A model generated the notes under the pieces. The model did no database searches and was not told the DNA's origin. It worked only from the letters and a program-made list of their open reading frames with translations. This document shows positions 28,979 to 36,703 of a stretch of 64,000 nucleotides of DNA, in pieces. The position numbers and the translations under genes are program-made. Origin of the DNA: Deltaproteobacteria bacterium (GTDB lineage Bacteria > Myxococcota_A > Bradymonadia > REDH01); the NCBI GenBank assembly GCA_007693585.1, contig REDH01000059.1, forward strand, positions 1 through 64,000, written 5' to 3'. Numbering within the stretch: position 1 is the stretch's first letter; every line of letters begins with the position of its first letter.

Positions 28979-31488
28979 GCGAGAGGGTGCAGGTGCTCCC
29001 GATCGACGGGATCGGGGGAGAGTTCCGCTCGGTGCTGGGACAGGGGAAGCCGGTCGTGGTGACGGCACCGACCGGCTCCGGCAAGTCCACGCGGCTGCCG
29101 GTGATGGCGGCCGAGGCGGTGGAGGGGCCGGTCCTCGTGGTCCAGCCGCGGCGCGTCGCCGCGCGCAGCCTCGCCGAGCGGGTCGCCGAGGAGCAGGGGC
29201 GGACGCTGGGGCGGGAGGTCGGGTACGCCGTGCGCTTCGACGAGCAGCGGTGTGCCGACACGCGCATCCTCTTCGTGACGCCCGGGGTGGCGCTGCGCCT
29301 GTTCGCCGAGGGCGAGGTGGCGCGGTTCGGTGCGGTGATCATCGACGAGTTCCACGAGCGGGGCTGGCAGACCGACCTCCTCGCGGCGCTCGCTCGCGCG
29401 CCCGCGATGCCCCCGCTGGTGCTGACCTCGGCGACCGTGGACGGGGTGCGGCTGGCGGAGGAGATCGGGGCGGTCGCGCTGGACGCTCCAGGGCGCACCT
29501 TCCCGGTGGACGTCGCCTGGGCAGAGGATGTGGACGCGCCCTCGGCCCGGGGGCTGACGGATCGCGTGGTGGCGGCGGTCCGGCCGATGCTGGCGACCGT
29601 GGACGGGGACGTGCTGGTGTTTCTGCCCGGGCGGGGGGAGATCCGCCGGGTGCGGGACGCCCTGGGTCCGGTCCTTCTCCCCGGGTGGGAGCTCGTGGAG
29701 GTTCACGGCGGCGTGTCGCCGGAGAAGCTGCAGCGGGCGTTCCGCGCCTCGCGGGACCTGCGCCGCTGCTACCTGGCGACGAATGTGGCCGAGACCTCGC
29801 TGACGCTGCCGGGGGTGGTGCAGGTGGTGGATACGGGGCTCGAACGTCGGGTGGTGCACCGTGCCGGCCGGAACGTGCTGGCCCTGCTGCCCATCGCGCG
29901 CAGCGCCATGGATCAGCGCGCCGGCCGGGCGGGCCGTGTCCGTCCCGGGGCGTGTCTGCGGCTGTGGAGTCGGCGCTGGCGGCCTCGCCCGCAGGAGGCC
30001 CCGGAGCTGGAGCGGATCGCCCTCGACGAGCCCGTGTACCGCGCCGCGCTCGCCGGCCTCGACGGGGAGGCGCTGATGACCGCGCCCTGGGTGACCCCGC
30101 CGCCGGCGTTCGCGGTGGACGAGGCCCGGGAGCGGCTCCACCGCGCCGGGCTCCTCGATGCGCGCGGCCACCTCACGGAGCTCGGGCGGTCCGCGGCGCG
30201 CCTTCCGGTGGATGCCCACGAGGCGCGGCTGCTCACGGCGGCCCCGGAGGCCCTGCGCCCGCTCTTCGCCGACCTGCTCGCCTCGCTCACCTTCCGTCGC
30301 GAGCCGCTGCTCCCCCTCGACGGCCTGCGCGCGGACCAGCGCGAGGATGTGGCCCACGCGCGCCGCGAGCTGCTCCGCGACGCCGCGCACGAGCCCGCGC
30401 ACCGGGTGCATGTCCTGCGCGCCGGCGATGCCCGCCGCCACCACATCGACCGGCGCGCGCTCGAGGAGGCCCGTCGCGTGGCGCGCCAGCTTCGCGACGC
30501 CCTCGGTGTCCGCGCGGATCGAGCGCTCCCGGACGCGGCCACCTGGGCGCAGGCCGGCGACGTGCTCCTGCGCACGTGGCCGGAGGCGGCGTTCGTGCTC
30601 CGGGCCCGGGCGAAGGACCCGAAGCCCTCCCGTCGGGGACGTCCGCCGGCGACGCAGCCCTGGACCAACGGGGACGTGGAGGTCGAGCTCCTGCCGTTCG
30701 TTCTCCAGGACGCGGATCACGTTCCGGACGGCTGGATCGCGCGCCCGGAGGCGGGGGTGCTGATGGACATCGCGTGGATCGGTGACGGTGCGACCGGGTT
30801 CACGGGCCGGGGGAGCCTCCTGCTGCCGCTGCGCCCGGAGCGGCTGGCGGCGGCCGGGATCGGGGAGGAGGTGATCGGCGAGACTCGCCTGCTGAAGCGG
30901 CCACTGCGGATCGTGGGCCGGATGGAGCGGCGGCTGGCGGAGGTCGTGCTGGAGCACGGGGAGGCGCCCCTGCGCGGGGAGGCGCTGCGCGCGGCGGCGG
31001 CGTCCTTCATCCTGGAAGGGCGGCTCTATCGCCCGGCGGGCGAGGCGCTGCTGGATGCGCTGCACCTGCTGGGCGTGATCCGCGACCTGCCGTCGCCGCT
31101 GTGGCCGGACGGGGTGCCCGAGCGTCGACCGGAGGTGCCGGACGACGCGGCGGCGTGGCTGGAGGCGCGCCTGGCGGAGCTGGGGCTCGAGCGCGTGGAC
31201 GAGCTCGCGCTGCTGGAGGCCGAGGATCTGGCGCTGGATCTCGAGGACGCGACGGGCTGGCCCTCCTGGGAGCTGGAGCGGTGGGCGGAGGAGTTTCCGC
31301 GGATCTGGGTGCACCTCGGTGCGGAGTATGCGTGCGCGGTGCGCGCGGCGTCGGGGAAGGTGGTGCTGTCGCCGGCCAACGGGGAGGCGAAGCGTCGCGG
31401 GCCACCGGATGCCGCGGTGCTGCCGCGCTTCCGGGGGTTCCGGGTGCGCTTCGAGAAGGCGAGCCGCGTGGTGCCCCTGCGCGGATGA
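28975..31488 (+). CDS. hrpB: ATP-dependent helicase HrpB
   Basis: 837 residues, close to E. coli HrpB (about 810). DEAH-type RNA helicase motifs: I GSGKST (34-39 region), II DEFH (124-127), III TSAT, and VI QRAGRAGR. HrpB-specific C-terminal sequence is present (helicase-associated region, then NGDVEVELLPF and a long HrpB C-terminal domain ending RFRGFRVRFEKASRVVPLRG split over two strands). The physiological role of HrpB is poorly defined. Translationally coupled to the amidase and convergent with the RNA methyltransferase, 6 bp between stops. Confidence 0.93.
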   Translation: MSERVQVLPIDGIGGEFRSVLGQGKPVVVTAPTGSGKSTRLPVMAAEAVEGPVLVVQPRRVAARSLAERVAEEQGRTLGREVGYAVRFDEQRCADTRILFVTPGVALRLFAEGEVARFGAVIIDEFHERGWQTDLLAALARAPAMPPLVLTSATVDGVRLAEEIGAVALDAPGRTFPVDVAWAEDVDAPSARGLTDRVVAAVRPMLATVDGDVLVFLPGRGEIRRVRDALGPVLLPGWELVEVHGGVSPEKLQRAFRASRDLRRCYLATNVAETSLTLPGVVQVVDTGLERRVVHRAGRNVLALLPIARSAMDQRAGRAGRVRPGACLRLWSRRWRPRPQEAPELERIALDEPVYRAALAGLDGEALMTAPWVTPPPAFAVDEARERLHRAGLLDARGHLTELGRSAARLPVDAHEARLLTAAPEALRPLFADLLASLTFRREPLLPLDGLRADQREDVAHARRELLRDAAHEPAHRVHVLRAGDARRHHIDRRALEEARRVARQLRDALGVRADRALPDAATWAQAGDVLLRTWPEAAFVLRARAKDPKPSRRGRPPATQPWTNGDVEVELLPFVLQDADHVPDGWIARPEAGVLMDIAWIGDGATGFTGRGSLLLPLRPERLAAAGIGEEVIGETRLLKRPLRIVGRMERRLAEVVLEHGEAPLRGEALRAAAASFILEGRLYRPAGEALLDALHLLGVIRDLPSPLWPDGVPERRPEVPDDAAAWLEARLAELGLERVDELALLEAEDLALDLEDATGWPSWELERWAEEFPRIWVHLGAEYACAVRAASGKVVLSPANGEAKRRGPPDAAVLPRFRGFRVRFEKASRVVPLRG

Positions 31489-31510
31489 CCGGGCTCAGCC
31501 CGCGCGCAGG
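31476..31510. terminator. Hairpin spanning the stop codons of hrpB and the methyltransferase
   Basis: Outer stem CCTGCGCG (31476-31483) with CGCGCAGG (31503-31510) and inner stem CGGGC (31490-31494) with GCCCG (31498-31502), loop TCA. It includes both stop codons, so it could terminate transcripts from either side. Confidence 0.5.
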
Positions 31511-32610
31511 ACGAGGGGGATGTCGCCCGCGCGGAGGCGGGCCCGCACCGGGCGCGCCGCCAGCGCGTCCGGCACGGCCATGTCCCGGGGAGTGAGGACG
31601 GCGAGGGTCCACCCCGGGAACCGCTCGGCGAAGGTGTTGCAGAATGCCGCGAGGGACGGTTCGCTGCGCAGGCGCTCGCCCCAGGGCGGGTTGAGCAGGA
31701 CGAGCCCCGGGGGGGTGTCCGGGGGCGAGACCACCGCCGTGGCGTCGGCGAGCTGGAGCTGCACGCGGTCGAGCACGCCCGCGGCGCGGGCGTTGGCACG
31801 GGCGGCATCGAGGGCGCGGGCCTCGCGGTCGCTGCCGAGGACGAGGGGGGCGTCGGGGAGCGCGTGGGTGCCTGCGGAGGTCCCTGAAGACGGTTCGGGG
31901 GGGGCGGGGTGCTCCGGGTCTCGCAGCAGGGGGAGGAGGGTGTCGAGGGGGAGGGTTCGGGGCAGGCGCGGTGGGAGCCCGGCGCCCTGGCGGGCGGCTT
32001 CGATGAGGAGGGTGCCGCTTCCGCACATGGGGTCGAGCAGGGGGAGGTCTGGGGTCCAGCCGGCGGCGGCGAGGAGGGCGGCGGCGAGGTTCTCGCGCAG
32101 GGGGGCGCGCCCGGTGTCCACGCGCCAGCCCCGGCGGTCGAGGCGTCCGCCGAGGTCGAGGCGAAGGGCGGCGGTGTCGTCGTGGAGCCGCACGAGCAGC
32201 TCGATGGTCTGTTCGTCCGGAGTGTCCACGGTCGCTCGGGCGGCGCCGCAGGCTTCGCGCACTGCGCCGGCGACGGTGTCCGCGACCAGCCCGGAGTGCC
32301 ACAGGCGCGAGGACGAACAGGTGGCGCGGACGCGCAGCAGGTGTCGGTCGTCAAGCCACTCGGCGAAGGGGAGGCGTGCGACGCGGGTGGCGAGGGTCCG
32401 GGGATCGGTGGCCCGGACCTCGCCGACGTCCATGCGGACGCGGGTGGCCAGCCGGGTCCGGTGCACGATGGGCGCGATGGTCTGCCAGGTGGCGCGAAAG
32501 CGGACGAGTCCGTGCTCGGCCGTTGCCTTGCGGGCACCGAGGCCGCGCAGCTCGGCGAGGAGCAGGGGCTCGAGCCCCGGGGAGAGGGTGGCGTGGAAGG
32601 TTCGGGCCAT
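31495..32610 (-). CDS. THUMP-type class I SAM-dependent RNA methyltransferase
   Basis: 371 residues from ATG 32610 (MARTFHATLSPGLE), the typical start of RlmL/Trm14-like enzymes; the upstream frame lacks homology-like sequence. The N-terminal half is a ferredoxin-like/THUMP module for RNA binding. The C-terminal half is a Rossmann methyltransferase with the SAM-site motif DPMCGSGTLLIEAA and catalytic NPPWGERL, the N6-adenine or N2-guanine type motif IV. Closest by layout to the methyltransferase part of RlmL (23S rRNA m2G2445) or tRNA m2G6 methyltransferases; the substrate cannot be assigned. Divergent from the small-protein locus. Confidence 0.9.
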   Translation of the reverse strand: MARTFHATLSPGLEPLLLAELRGLGARKATAEHGLVRFRATWQTIAPIVHRTRLATRVRMDVGEVRATDPRTLATRVARLPFAEWLDDRHLLRVRATCSSSRLWHSGLVADTVAGAVREACGAARATVDTPDEQTIELLVRLHDDTAALRLDLGGRLDRRGWRVDTGRAPLRENLAAALLAAAGWTPDLPLLDPMCGSGTLLIEAARQGAGLPPRLPRTLPLDTLLPLLRDPEHPAPPEPSSGTSAGTHALPDAPLVLGSDREARALDAARANARAAGVLDRVQLQLADATAVVSPPDTPPGLVLLNPPWGERLRSEPSLAAFCNTFAERFPGWTLAVLTPRDMAVPDALAARPVRARLRAGDIPLVLRAG

Positions 32611-32645
32611 GGGGTGCCTGCGTGCGCGGAGAGGGCGGAATCCGA

Positions 32646-32673
32646 TTGACTTTCGCGGCCGGGACGCTATCTT
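32646..32673 (+). promoter_or_regulatory. Strong sigma-70-like promoter
   Basis: TTGACT (32646-32651), 16-base spacer, TATCTT (32668-32673). This is the best consensus match in the window. It points toward the small protein gene and leaves a leader of about 220 bases. Confidence 0.6.
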
Positions 32674-32679
32674 CCCGGC

Positions 32680-32903
32680 GTGCGAGAGGGCCCCTGTGGG
32701 GCCCGTCCCCCGGGCCATGCCGGCCCGCCGGGACACTGGTCCTCCGAATGGAGCATGTCGTGAACGAACCTGGAAGTAGTACCGGGCCGTCGTCTCGCCG
32801 ACGTCTCCACGAGGACCGCCGCTGACGCAGCAGACCTCCCGGAAGTCGACGAACGACGGTCCCCACCGACCCTGACCGACCGTCTTCGCCCCGAGAGGTT
32901 TCC
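32680..32903 (+). ncRNA. Structured leader, possible cis-regulatory RNA
   Basis: Downstream of the promoter come consecutive hairpins: GGGCCCC/GGGGCCC (32688-32694 with 32698-32704), GGGCC/GGCCC, CTCC/GGAG, and CGTCG/CGACG. A 25-codon reading frame (32748-32825, MEHVVNEPGSS...) lies inside and may be a leader peptide. No known riboswitch, SRP RNA or 6S motif was matched. Confidence 0.35.
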
Positions 32904-33194
32904 ATGCTGACCCTTGCCCTGTCCGTGGCGTCCATCGCTGCTCGTATCGCCCATCGTCCCGTCACCGGCCCCCGTGTGCGCCTTCGGCTGCTCGCCGACG
33001 GCAACCCCGCTGCGCTCGAGCGCGACGCCCGTGCGCTTCTCGTGCGGGCCGGCCGGGTGCGCTTCGATCTCCGCACACTCCCCGGTGGCGTGGAGGTGCA
33101 GCTCCCGGTGGCGGCCCGTGCCCTGCAGAACGAGCTTGCCGGCCTCGAGGGCGTGGTGGCCGTGCACTGGACCGAGCTGGACGTCGCCGCCTGA
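32904..33194 (+). CDS. Small conserved-looking protein, unknown function
   Basis: 96 residues, ATG with GAGAGG ten bases upstream. After about 22 residues the predicted order is strand-helix-strand-strand-helix-strand (RVRLRLL, PAALERDARALLVRAG, VRFDLRT, GVEVQLPV, ALQNELAGLEG, VVAVHWTEL). This resembles a ferredoxin-like fold such as HMA-type or ACT-like modules, but there is no CxxC metal motif. No neighbour explains it. The strong promoter and long leader suggest a highly regulated or abundant product. Confidence 0.6.
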   Translation: MLTLALSVASIAARIAHRPVTGPRVRLRLLADGNPAALERDARALLVRAGRVRFDLRTLPGGVEVQLPVAARALQNELAGLEGVVAVHWTELDVAA

Positions 33195-33273
33195 TGTCGA
33201 TCGGGCTTCGCCCGGCTCGCCCATGACTGGCGGCATCCGGGCATGGACCGCTGGATGTCGCCGCCTGGCGTCG
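33177..33273 (+). repeat. Duplicated 3' end of the small-protein gene
   Basis: Bases 33177-33199 and 33251-33273 match at 20 of 23 positions, offset by 74 bp; weaker similarity extends about 20 bases upstream with small gaps. The first copy covers the last codons and stop of the gene. Between them lies a CGGGC/GCCCG hairpin (33202-33214). Confidence 0.65.
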
Positions 33274-33317
33274 CCCAGGCCTCGGGGCGCTGCGTGCGGT
33301 TGGGGGTGGCAGAGCGC

Positions 33318-35513
33318 TCAGACAAGGGTGGGGCGCTGCACGACGACGCGGTTGCGTCCTCCTGCCTTGGCCTCGTAGAGCGCCTGGTCCGCCTGACTGA
33401 GGAGCCGGTCGAGGCTCTTGTCGTTCTCGGGAGTGCGCTGGGCGATCCCGATGCTGACGGTGGCGCGGAGTGTGCCTTCGTCGTGTTCGAACGAGTGGTC
33501 CTCGACCGCGGCGCGGATGCGCTCGGCGACCTTCTCGGCGGTGCCAAGCCCCGTCTCGGGCAGGAGGACGGCGAACTCCTCGCCGCCGAGCCGGCCGAGG
33601 AGGTCGGTGGCGCGGAGCTGATCGCGGAGCAGCGCGCCGAAGTCCCGGAGGACCCTGTCGCCCACGCCGTGTCCGCGGGTGTCGTTGATGCGCTTGAAGT
33701 GGTCGATGTCGAGCATGAGTACGCACAGGGGGCGCTCGGTGCGGCTGGCCATGGCGAGCTCGCGCTGGGCCCTTCGCGTGAAGTAGCGACGGTTCCACAG
33801 CCCGGTGAGCTCGTCGGTGGTGGCCTGCTCGCGGAGCTGCAGCTCGAGCTGCTTCACCCGGGTGAGGTCCATGTCGATGGCGTAGATTTCGGGAGGGCCC
33901 GAGGTCGGTCGGAAGACGGTGTGGTAGGTGCGGACATGGACGACATGGCCATGGATGTCCCGGAAGGTGAAGTCGACCACCGGGTCCACGTCCTCGTCGC
34001 CGACGAGGTTGCGGAAGAACGTTCGGGTCCGTTCGCGGGCTTCGTCGGTGAGAAGATAGTCGTACAGGCTGGTGCCGATGACCGCGTCGGGCGGGTATCC
34101 GTAGAGGCGCTCGCTGCCCCTGTTCCACGAGCGGATGGTGCCGTCTGGGCCGAAGGACTGGATGGCGATGGCGGCGTCGCCATCGAAGAGGGTGCGGAAT
34201 CTCCTCTCGCTCTCGCGAAGGGTGCGGATGGCCTCGATGTGGGTGAGGGCACTGCCGAGGAGGTCGGCGATGGGCTCGAGGAGGGCGATGGCCTGGTCGT
34301 CGAGGGGTTCGCCGAGCCGTTCGACACGGTCGAGCACCAGGCTTCCGACGATTCGTTCCCGGACGACGATGGTGCGCATGTGGAGCACCCGACTTCCCAT
34401 GGCGGTGAGGCCGATGCGTTCGCCGCCGCGGGAGTTGGGCAGGGCGAGGACGTCGTGGATGTGCACGCAGCCGTCGCCAAGGGTGTCCCTGCGGAGCGCC
34501 GGGAAGAGGTCGAGATCCACGCCCGGGAGGATGTCCAGGGTCGGCGGTGCGTTGCCGATGGTGGTCTGGACCGCGGCGACGATCTTTCGGTAGTCGTCGT
34601 CCGTGAAGAGGATGGTGCAGCGATCCATGTCGAAGTGCAGCGCGATGCGACGGAGGTCCGCCTCGAGCGCCTTCTGCACGGCTTCGTCGCCGTCGGGGAT
34701 GACGCCGGTGGTGTCGAGGAGCGACCGGGCGAGGCGGGCGACGAGGGTCTGGTCGGCGGATCGCCTCAGGGCCTCCCGCTCGGAGGTCGCCCGCTGCCGA
34801 GACTCCGACTGAAGGGCTGTGTGTGCCTCCCGGGCCTGCGACAGCGACCGGGCGATGGCGTCGCGCAGGCGCAGGGCCTCCATGGCGCGCCACATCAGCA
34901 GGAAGGCGAAGACGGCGAGGATCAGATACCCAGCGATGGTCAGGATGGCCCGCTCGCGCAGGTTCGCCCGGTACGCGATGGTCGGGGTGCCGATCACGAT
35001 GTAGAGTGGCGTCCGCTCCATGCGCCAGGCGACGTAGAACCTGTCGCCTCCATCGAGAGGGGACGTGTCTCGGAATCGCACGGCCCGATCGGTGCCGGCG
35101 GAGAAGGCCCGGGTCACGGGGTGGTCGACGACGACGCCGAGCGCCTCGGGGACGGCCGGTCGCCGGGCGACCAGGCGATGGTCGGCATCGAAGATGGCGA
35201 CGGAGAGATTCTCCGGGGGGTTGAGCTCCCGGAGCCACCGATCGCAGATGCTGGCTTCGGGGTCGGCGAGACAGGCCGACTCACCGGCATCGCCGAGGCT
35301 CGCGTCGAGCCACGCCGCGGTGAAGAGCGTGGTGGCTTCCAGGCGTTCGTACTCCAGATGTTCGAGCTGGCGCGCGTGGTCCCGCGTCAGCAGCCAGGCG
35401 ATGGCCGCCAGCAGGACGAGCGTCCCGGCGAGGGCGAGCCAGGGCAGCAGGGGGGGACGCGGGGAAGCCTCCGAGGACAACCCGGTTGTAGGCGGGGAAG
35501 GCGGAAGGCTCAT
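33318..35513 (-). CDS. Membrane-bound GAF-PAS-GGDEF diguanylate cyclase
   Basis: 731 residues from ATG 35513, chosen because it places a transmembrane helix (21-43) near the N-terminus. A periplasmic sensor (44-188) and a second helix (189-208) follow, then a coiled linker, a GAF-like domain (about 255-425), a PAS domain (about 435-560, RFRTLFDGDAAIAIQSF) and a GGDEF domain. The active site is GGEEF, and an RATD inhibitory I-site lies five residues before it, so it is predicted to make c-di-GMP with product inhibition. Divergent from the thioesterase gene. Confidence 0.93.
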   Translation of the reverse strand: MSLPPSPPTTGLSSEASPRPPLLPWLALAGTLVLLAAIAWLLTRDHARQLEHLEYERLEATTLFTAAWLDASLGDAGESACLADPEASICDRWLRELNPPENLSVAIFDADHRLVARRPAVPEALGVVVDHPVTRAFSAGTDRAVRFRDTSPLDGGDRFYVAWRMERTPLYIVIGTPTIAYRANLRERAILTIAGYLILAVFAFLLMWRAMEALRLRDAIARSLSQAREAHTALQSESRQRATSEREALRRSADQTLVARLARSLLDTTGVIPDGDEAVQKALEADLRRIALHFDMDRCTILFTDDDYRKIVAAVQTTIGNAPPTLDILPGVDLDLFPALRRDTLGDGCVHIHDVLALPNSRGGERIGLTAMGSRVLHMRTIVVRERIVGSLVLDRVERLGEPLDDQAIALLEPIADLLGSALTHIEAIRTLRESERRFRTLFDGDAAIAIQSFGPDGTIRSWNRGSERLYGYPPDAVIGTSLYDYLLTDEARERTRTFFRNLVGDEDVDPVVDFTFRDIHGHVVHVRTYHTVFRPTSGPPEIYAIDMDLTRVKQLELQLREQATTDELTGLWNRRYFTRRAQRELAMASRTERPLCVLMLDIDHFKRINDTRGHGVGDRVLRDFGALLRDQLRATDLLGRLGGEEFAVLLPETGLGTAEKVAERIRAAVEDHSFEHDEGTLRATVSIGIAQRTPENDKSLDRLLSQADQALYEAKAGGRNRVVVQRPTLV

Positions 35514-35552
35514 CCTGCACGATGAAGAAAGAGGAGAAGCACGGAACCCCGC

Positions 35553-35579
35553 CCTATCGTGCGGGTATACGGATGACAA
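35553..35579 (-). promoter_or_regulatory. Candidate promoter of the diguanylate cyclase
   Basis: Read on the minus strand: TTGTCA (35579-35574) and GATAGG (35558-35553), spacer 15, about 40 bases before the ATG. The region is AT-richer than its surroundings. Confidence 0.3.
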
Positions 35580-35590
35580 CCCGTTTTGCC

Positions 35591-35620
35591 GACGATCGGT
35601 CGTCCGTTGCGCTTCGCAAC
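35591..35620. other. Two adjacent small inverted repeats in the divergent promoter region
   Basis: GACGA-TCGG-TCGTC (35591-35604) and GTTGCG-CTT-CGCAAC (35606-35620), back to back between the divergent diguanylate cyclase and thioesterase genes. They are placed as operators would be; the binding factor is unknown. Confidence 0.4.
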
Positions 35621-35728
35621 TGCTTTGGGCCGCGGATGATTTCGTGCCTTGGGCAGCCACGAGCCGTTGCGCGTCCCGGTGCTCCGCTCCACCGTACGGC
35701 GGGGGCGGACACACCATGGAGAGACACG

Positions 35729-36538
35729 ATGACCGCATTCGATCGCGCCCTGGACTGGGAGCGCACGGAAGACCGGACCTATCGGGGGTCCATCGACGAC
35801 TCGTGGGTGCAGGGCCGCGGGGTGTTCGGGGGGATGGTGCTCGCGCTCTTCGAGCGGGGGTTCGCCCGCTCCCATGGTCACGGTTCGGCTCGCCCGCTGC
35901 GGAGCATCACGTGCAGCTTCTGTGCGCCGATGCTCAACGACGTCTGCACGTTGCGGATCCGGGTGCTCCGCGAGGGCGGCTCGGTGTCCTTCCTCGACGG
36001 CACCCTGCATGGGGACGGGGAGATCATTGCCCACGCGTCCGCCGTGTACGCGGCGCCGCGGCGTCTGCCCGTCTCCTGGGTGGAGGTGCCGCCCCCGGAG
36101 GTCCAGCCCCCCGCGGCGATCCCGGAGCTGCCGGCAGACCTGCCGGGGCTGCCGGCGTTCTCGCGACACGTGGAGTATCGGTACGGGCTGGGCGGGATCC
36201 CCTTCACCGGGGGGGAGACGGCGCTCACCGGGGGCTGGAGCCGCCTGCGGGAGGAACGGTTCGTGGATGTGCCGTGGGTTCTGGCCACCCTGGATGCCTG
36301 GCCGCCGCCGGGGTTCGTCCGGCTCGACCGGCCCGCCGCGGCGGCGACCCTGTGCATCTCGTGCGAGCTCTCCCCGCGGGTGGCGGACCTGCCCGCGGAG
36401 GGGCACCGTCACACCCTGTTCGCGTCGGAGAGCGCCTTCGCGGCCGACGGCTACTGCCACGAGAAGGCGCACCTGTGGTCGGAGAGCGGGGAGCTGCTGG
36501 CACGCGCGACGCAGGTGCGGGCCATCCTGCGGCGGTAG
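35729..36538 (+). CDS. Acyl-CoA thioesterase-like double hot-dog protein
   Basis: 269 residues; GGAGAG just before the ATG. The sequence fits the 4HBT_3/TesB-like thioesterase family: an N-terminal hot-dog half with GVFGGMVLALF, an RSITCSFCAP strand and VSFLDGTLHGDGEIIAHASAVY, and a second half with HTLFASESAFAADGYCHEKAHLWSESGELLA (here given as separate strands) containing the usual D/E/H-rich active face. It probably hydrolyses acyl-CoA thioesters in the cytoplasm. First of a run of plus-strand genes but separated from the next by its own promoter region. Confidence 0.85.
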   Translation: MTAFDRALDWERTEDRTYRGSIDDSWVQGRGVFGGMVLALFERGFARSHGHGSARPLRSITCSFCAPMLNDVCTLRIRVLREGGSVSFLDGTLHGDGEIIAHASAVYAAPRRLPVSWVEVPPPEVQPPAAIPELPADLPGLPAFSRHVEYRYGLGGIPFTGGETALTGGWSRLREERFVDVPWVLATLDAWPPPGFVRLDRPAAAATLCISCELSPRVADLPAEGHRHTLFASESAFAADGYCHEKAHLWSESGELLARATQVRAILRR

Positions 36539-36543
36539 GGTTC

Positions 36544-36557
36544 GTGCGTGCACGCAC
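36544..36557. other. 14-bp perfect palindrome after the thioesterase gene
   Basis: GTGCGTGCACGCAC is fully self-complementary and starts six bases after the stop codon. Either a regulator site for the next gene or part of a terminator. Confidence 0.5.
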
Positions 36558-36598
36558 TCGGCCACGTTCGGGGTTGGAATGCGCAACACGATTGCAGG

Positions 36599-36637
36599 TG
36601 CAATTGACTTGCAATTGAGCGGGGGGACCGACTAGGA
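36599..36637 (+). promoter_or_regulatory. Promoter and direct-repeat operator of the NHL lipoprotein
   Basis: TGCAATTGA occurs at 36599-36607 and 36610-36618, spaced 11 bases, one helical turn. TTGCAA (36609-36614) and CTAGGA (36632-36637) form a -35/-10 pair with a 17-base spacer, overlapping the second repeat. A factor bound to the repeats would block or touch RNA polymerase. The ATG is 67 bases downstream. Confidence 0.5.
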
Positions 36638-36703
36638 GAGCGACCGACAGTGCTCCAGACGTGAGGCTGTCCAGGTTTCTCCTACGCTTTCCCGAGACGA
36701 ACG

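Noticed and set aside
32680-32830. Possible SRP (4.5S) RNA after the strong promoter, because of a GGAAG loop
   Set aside because: The conserved apical sequence of SRP RNA (the GGAAGG and AGCAGC pair) is not present, and the stems do not align with it.
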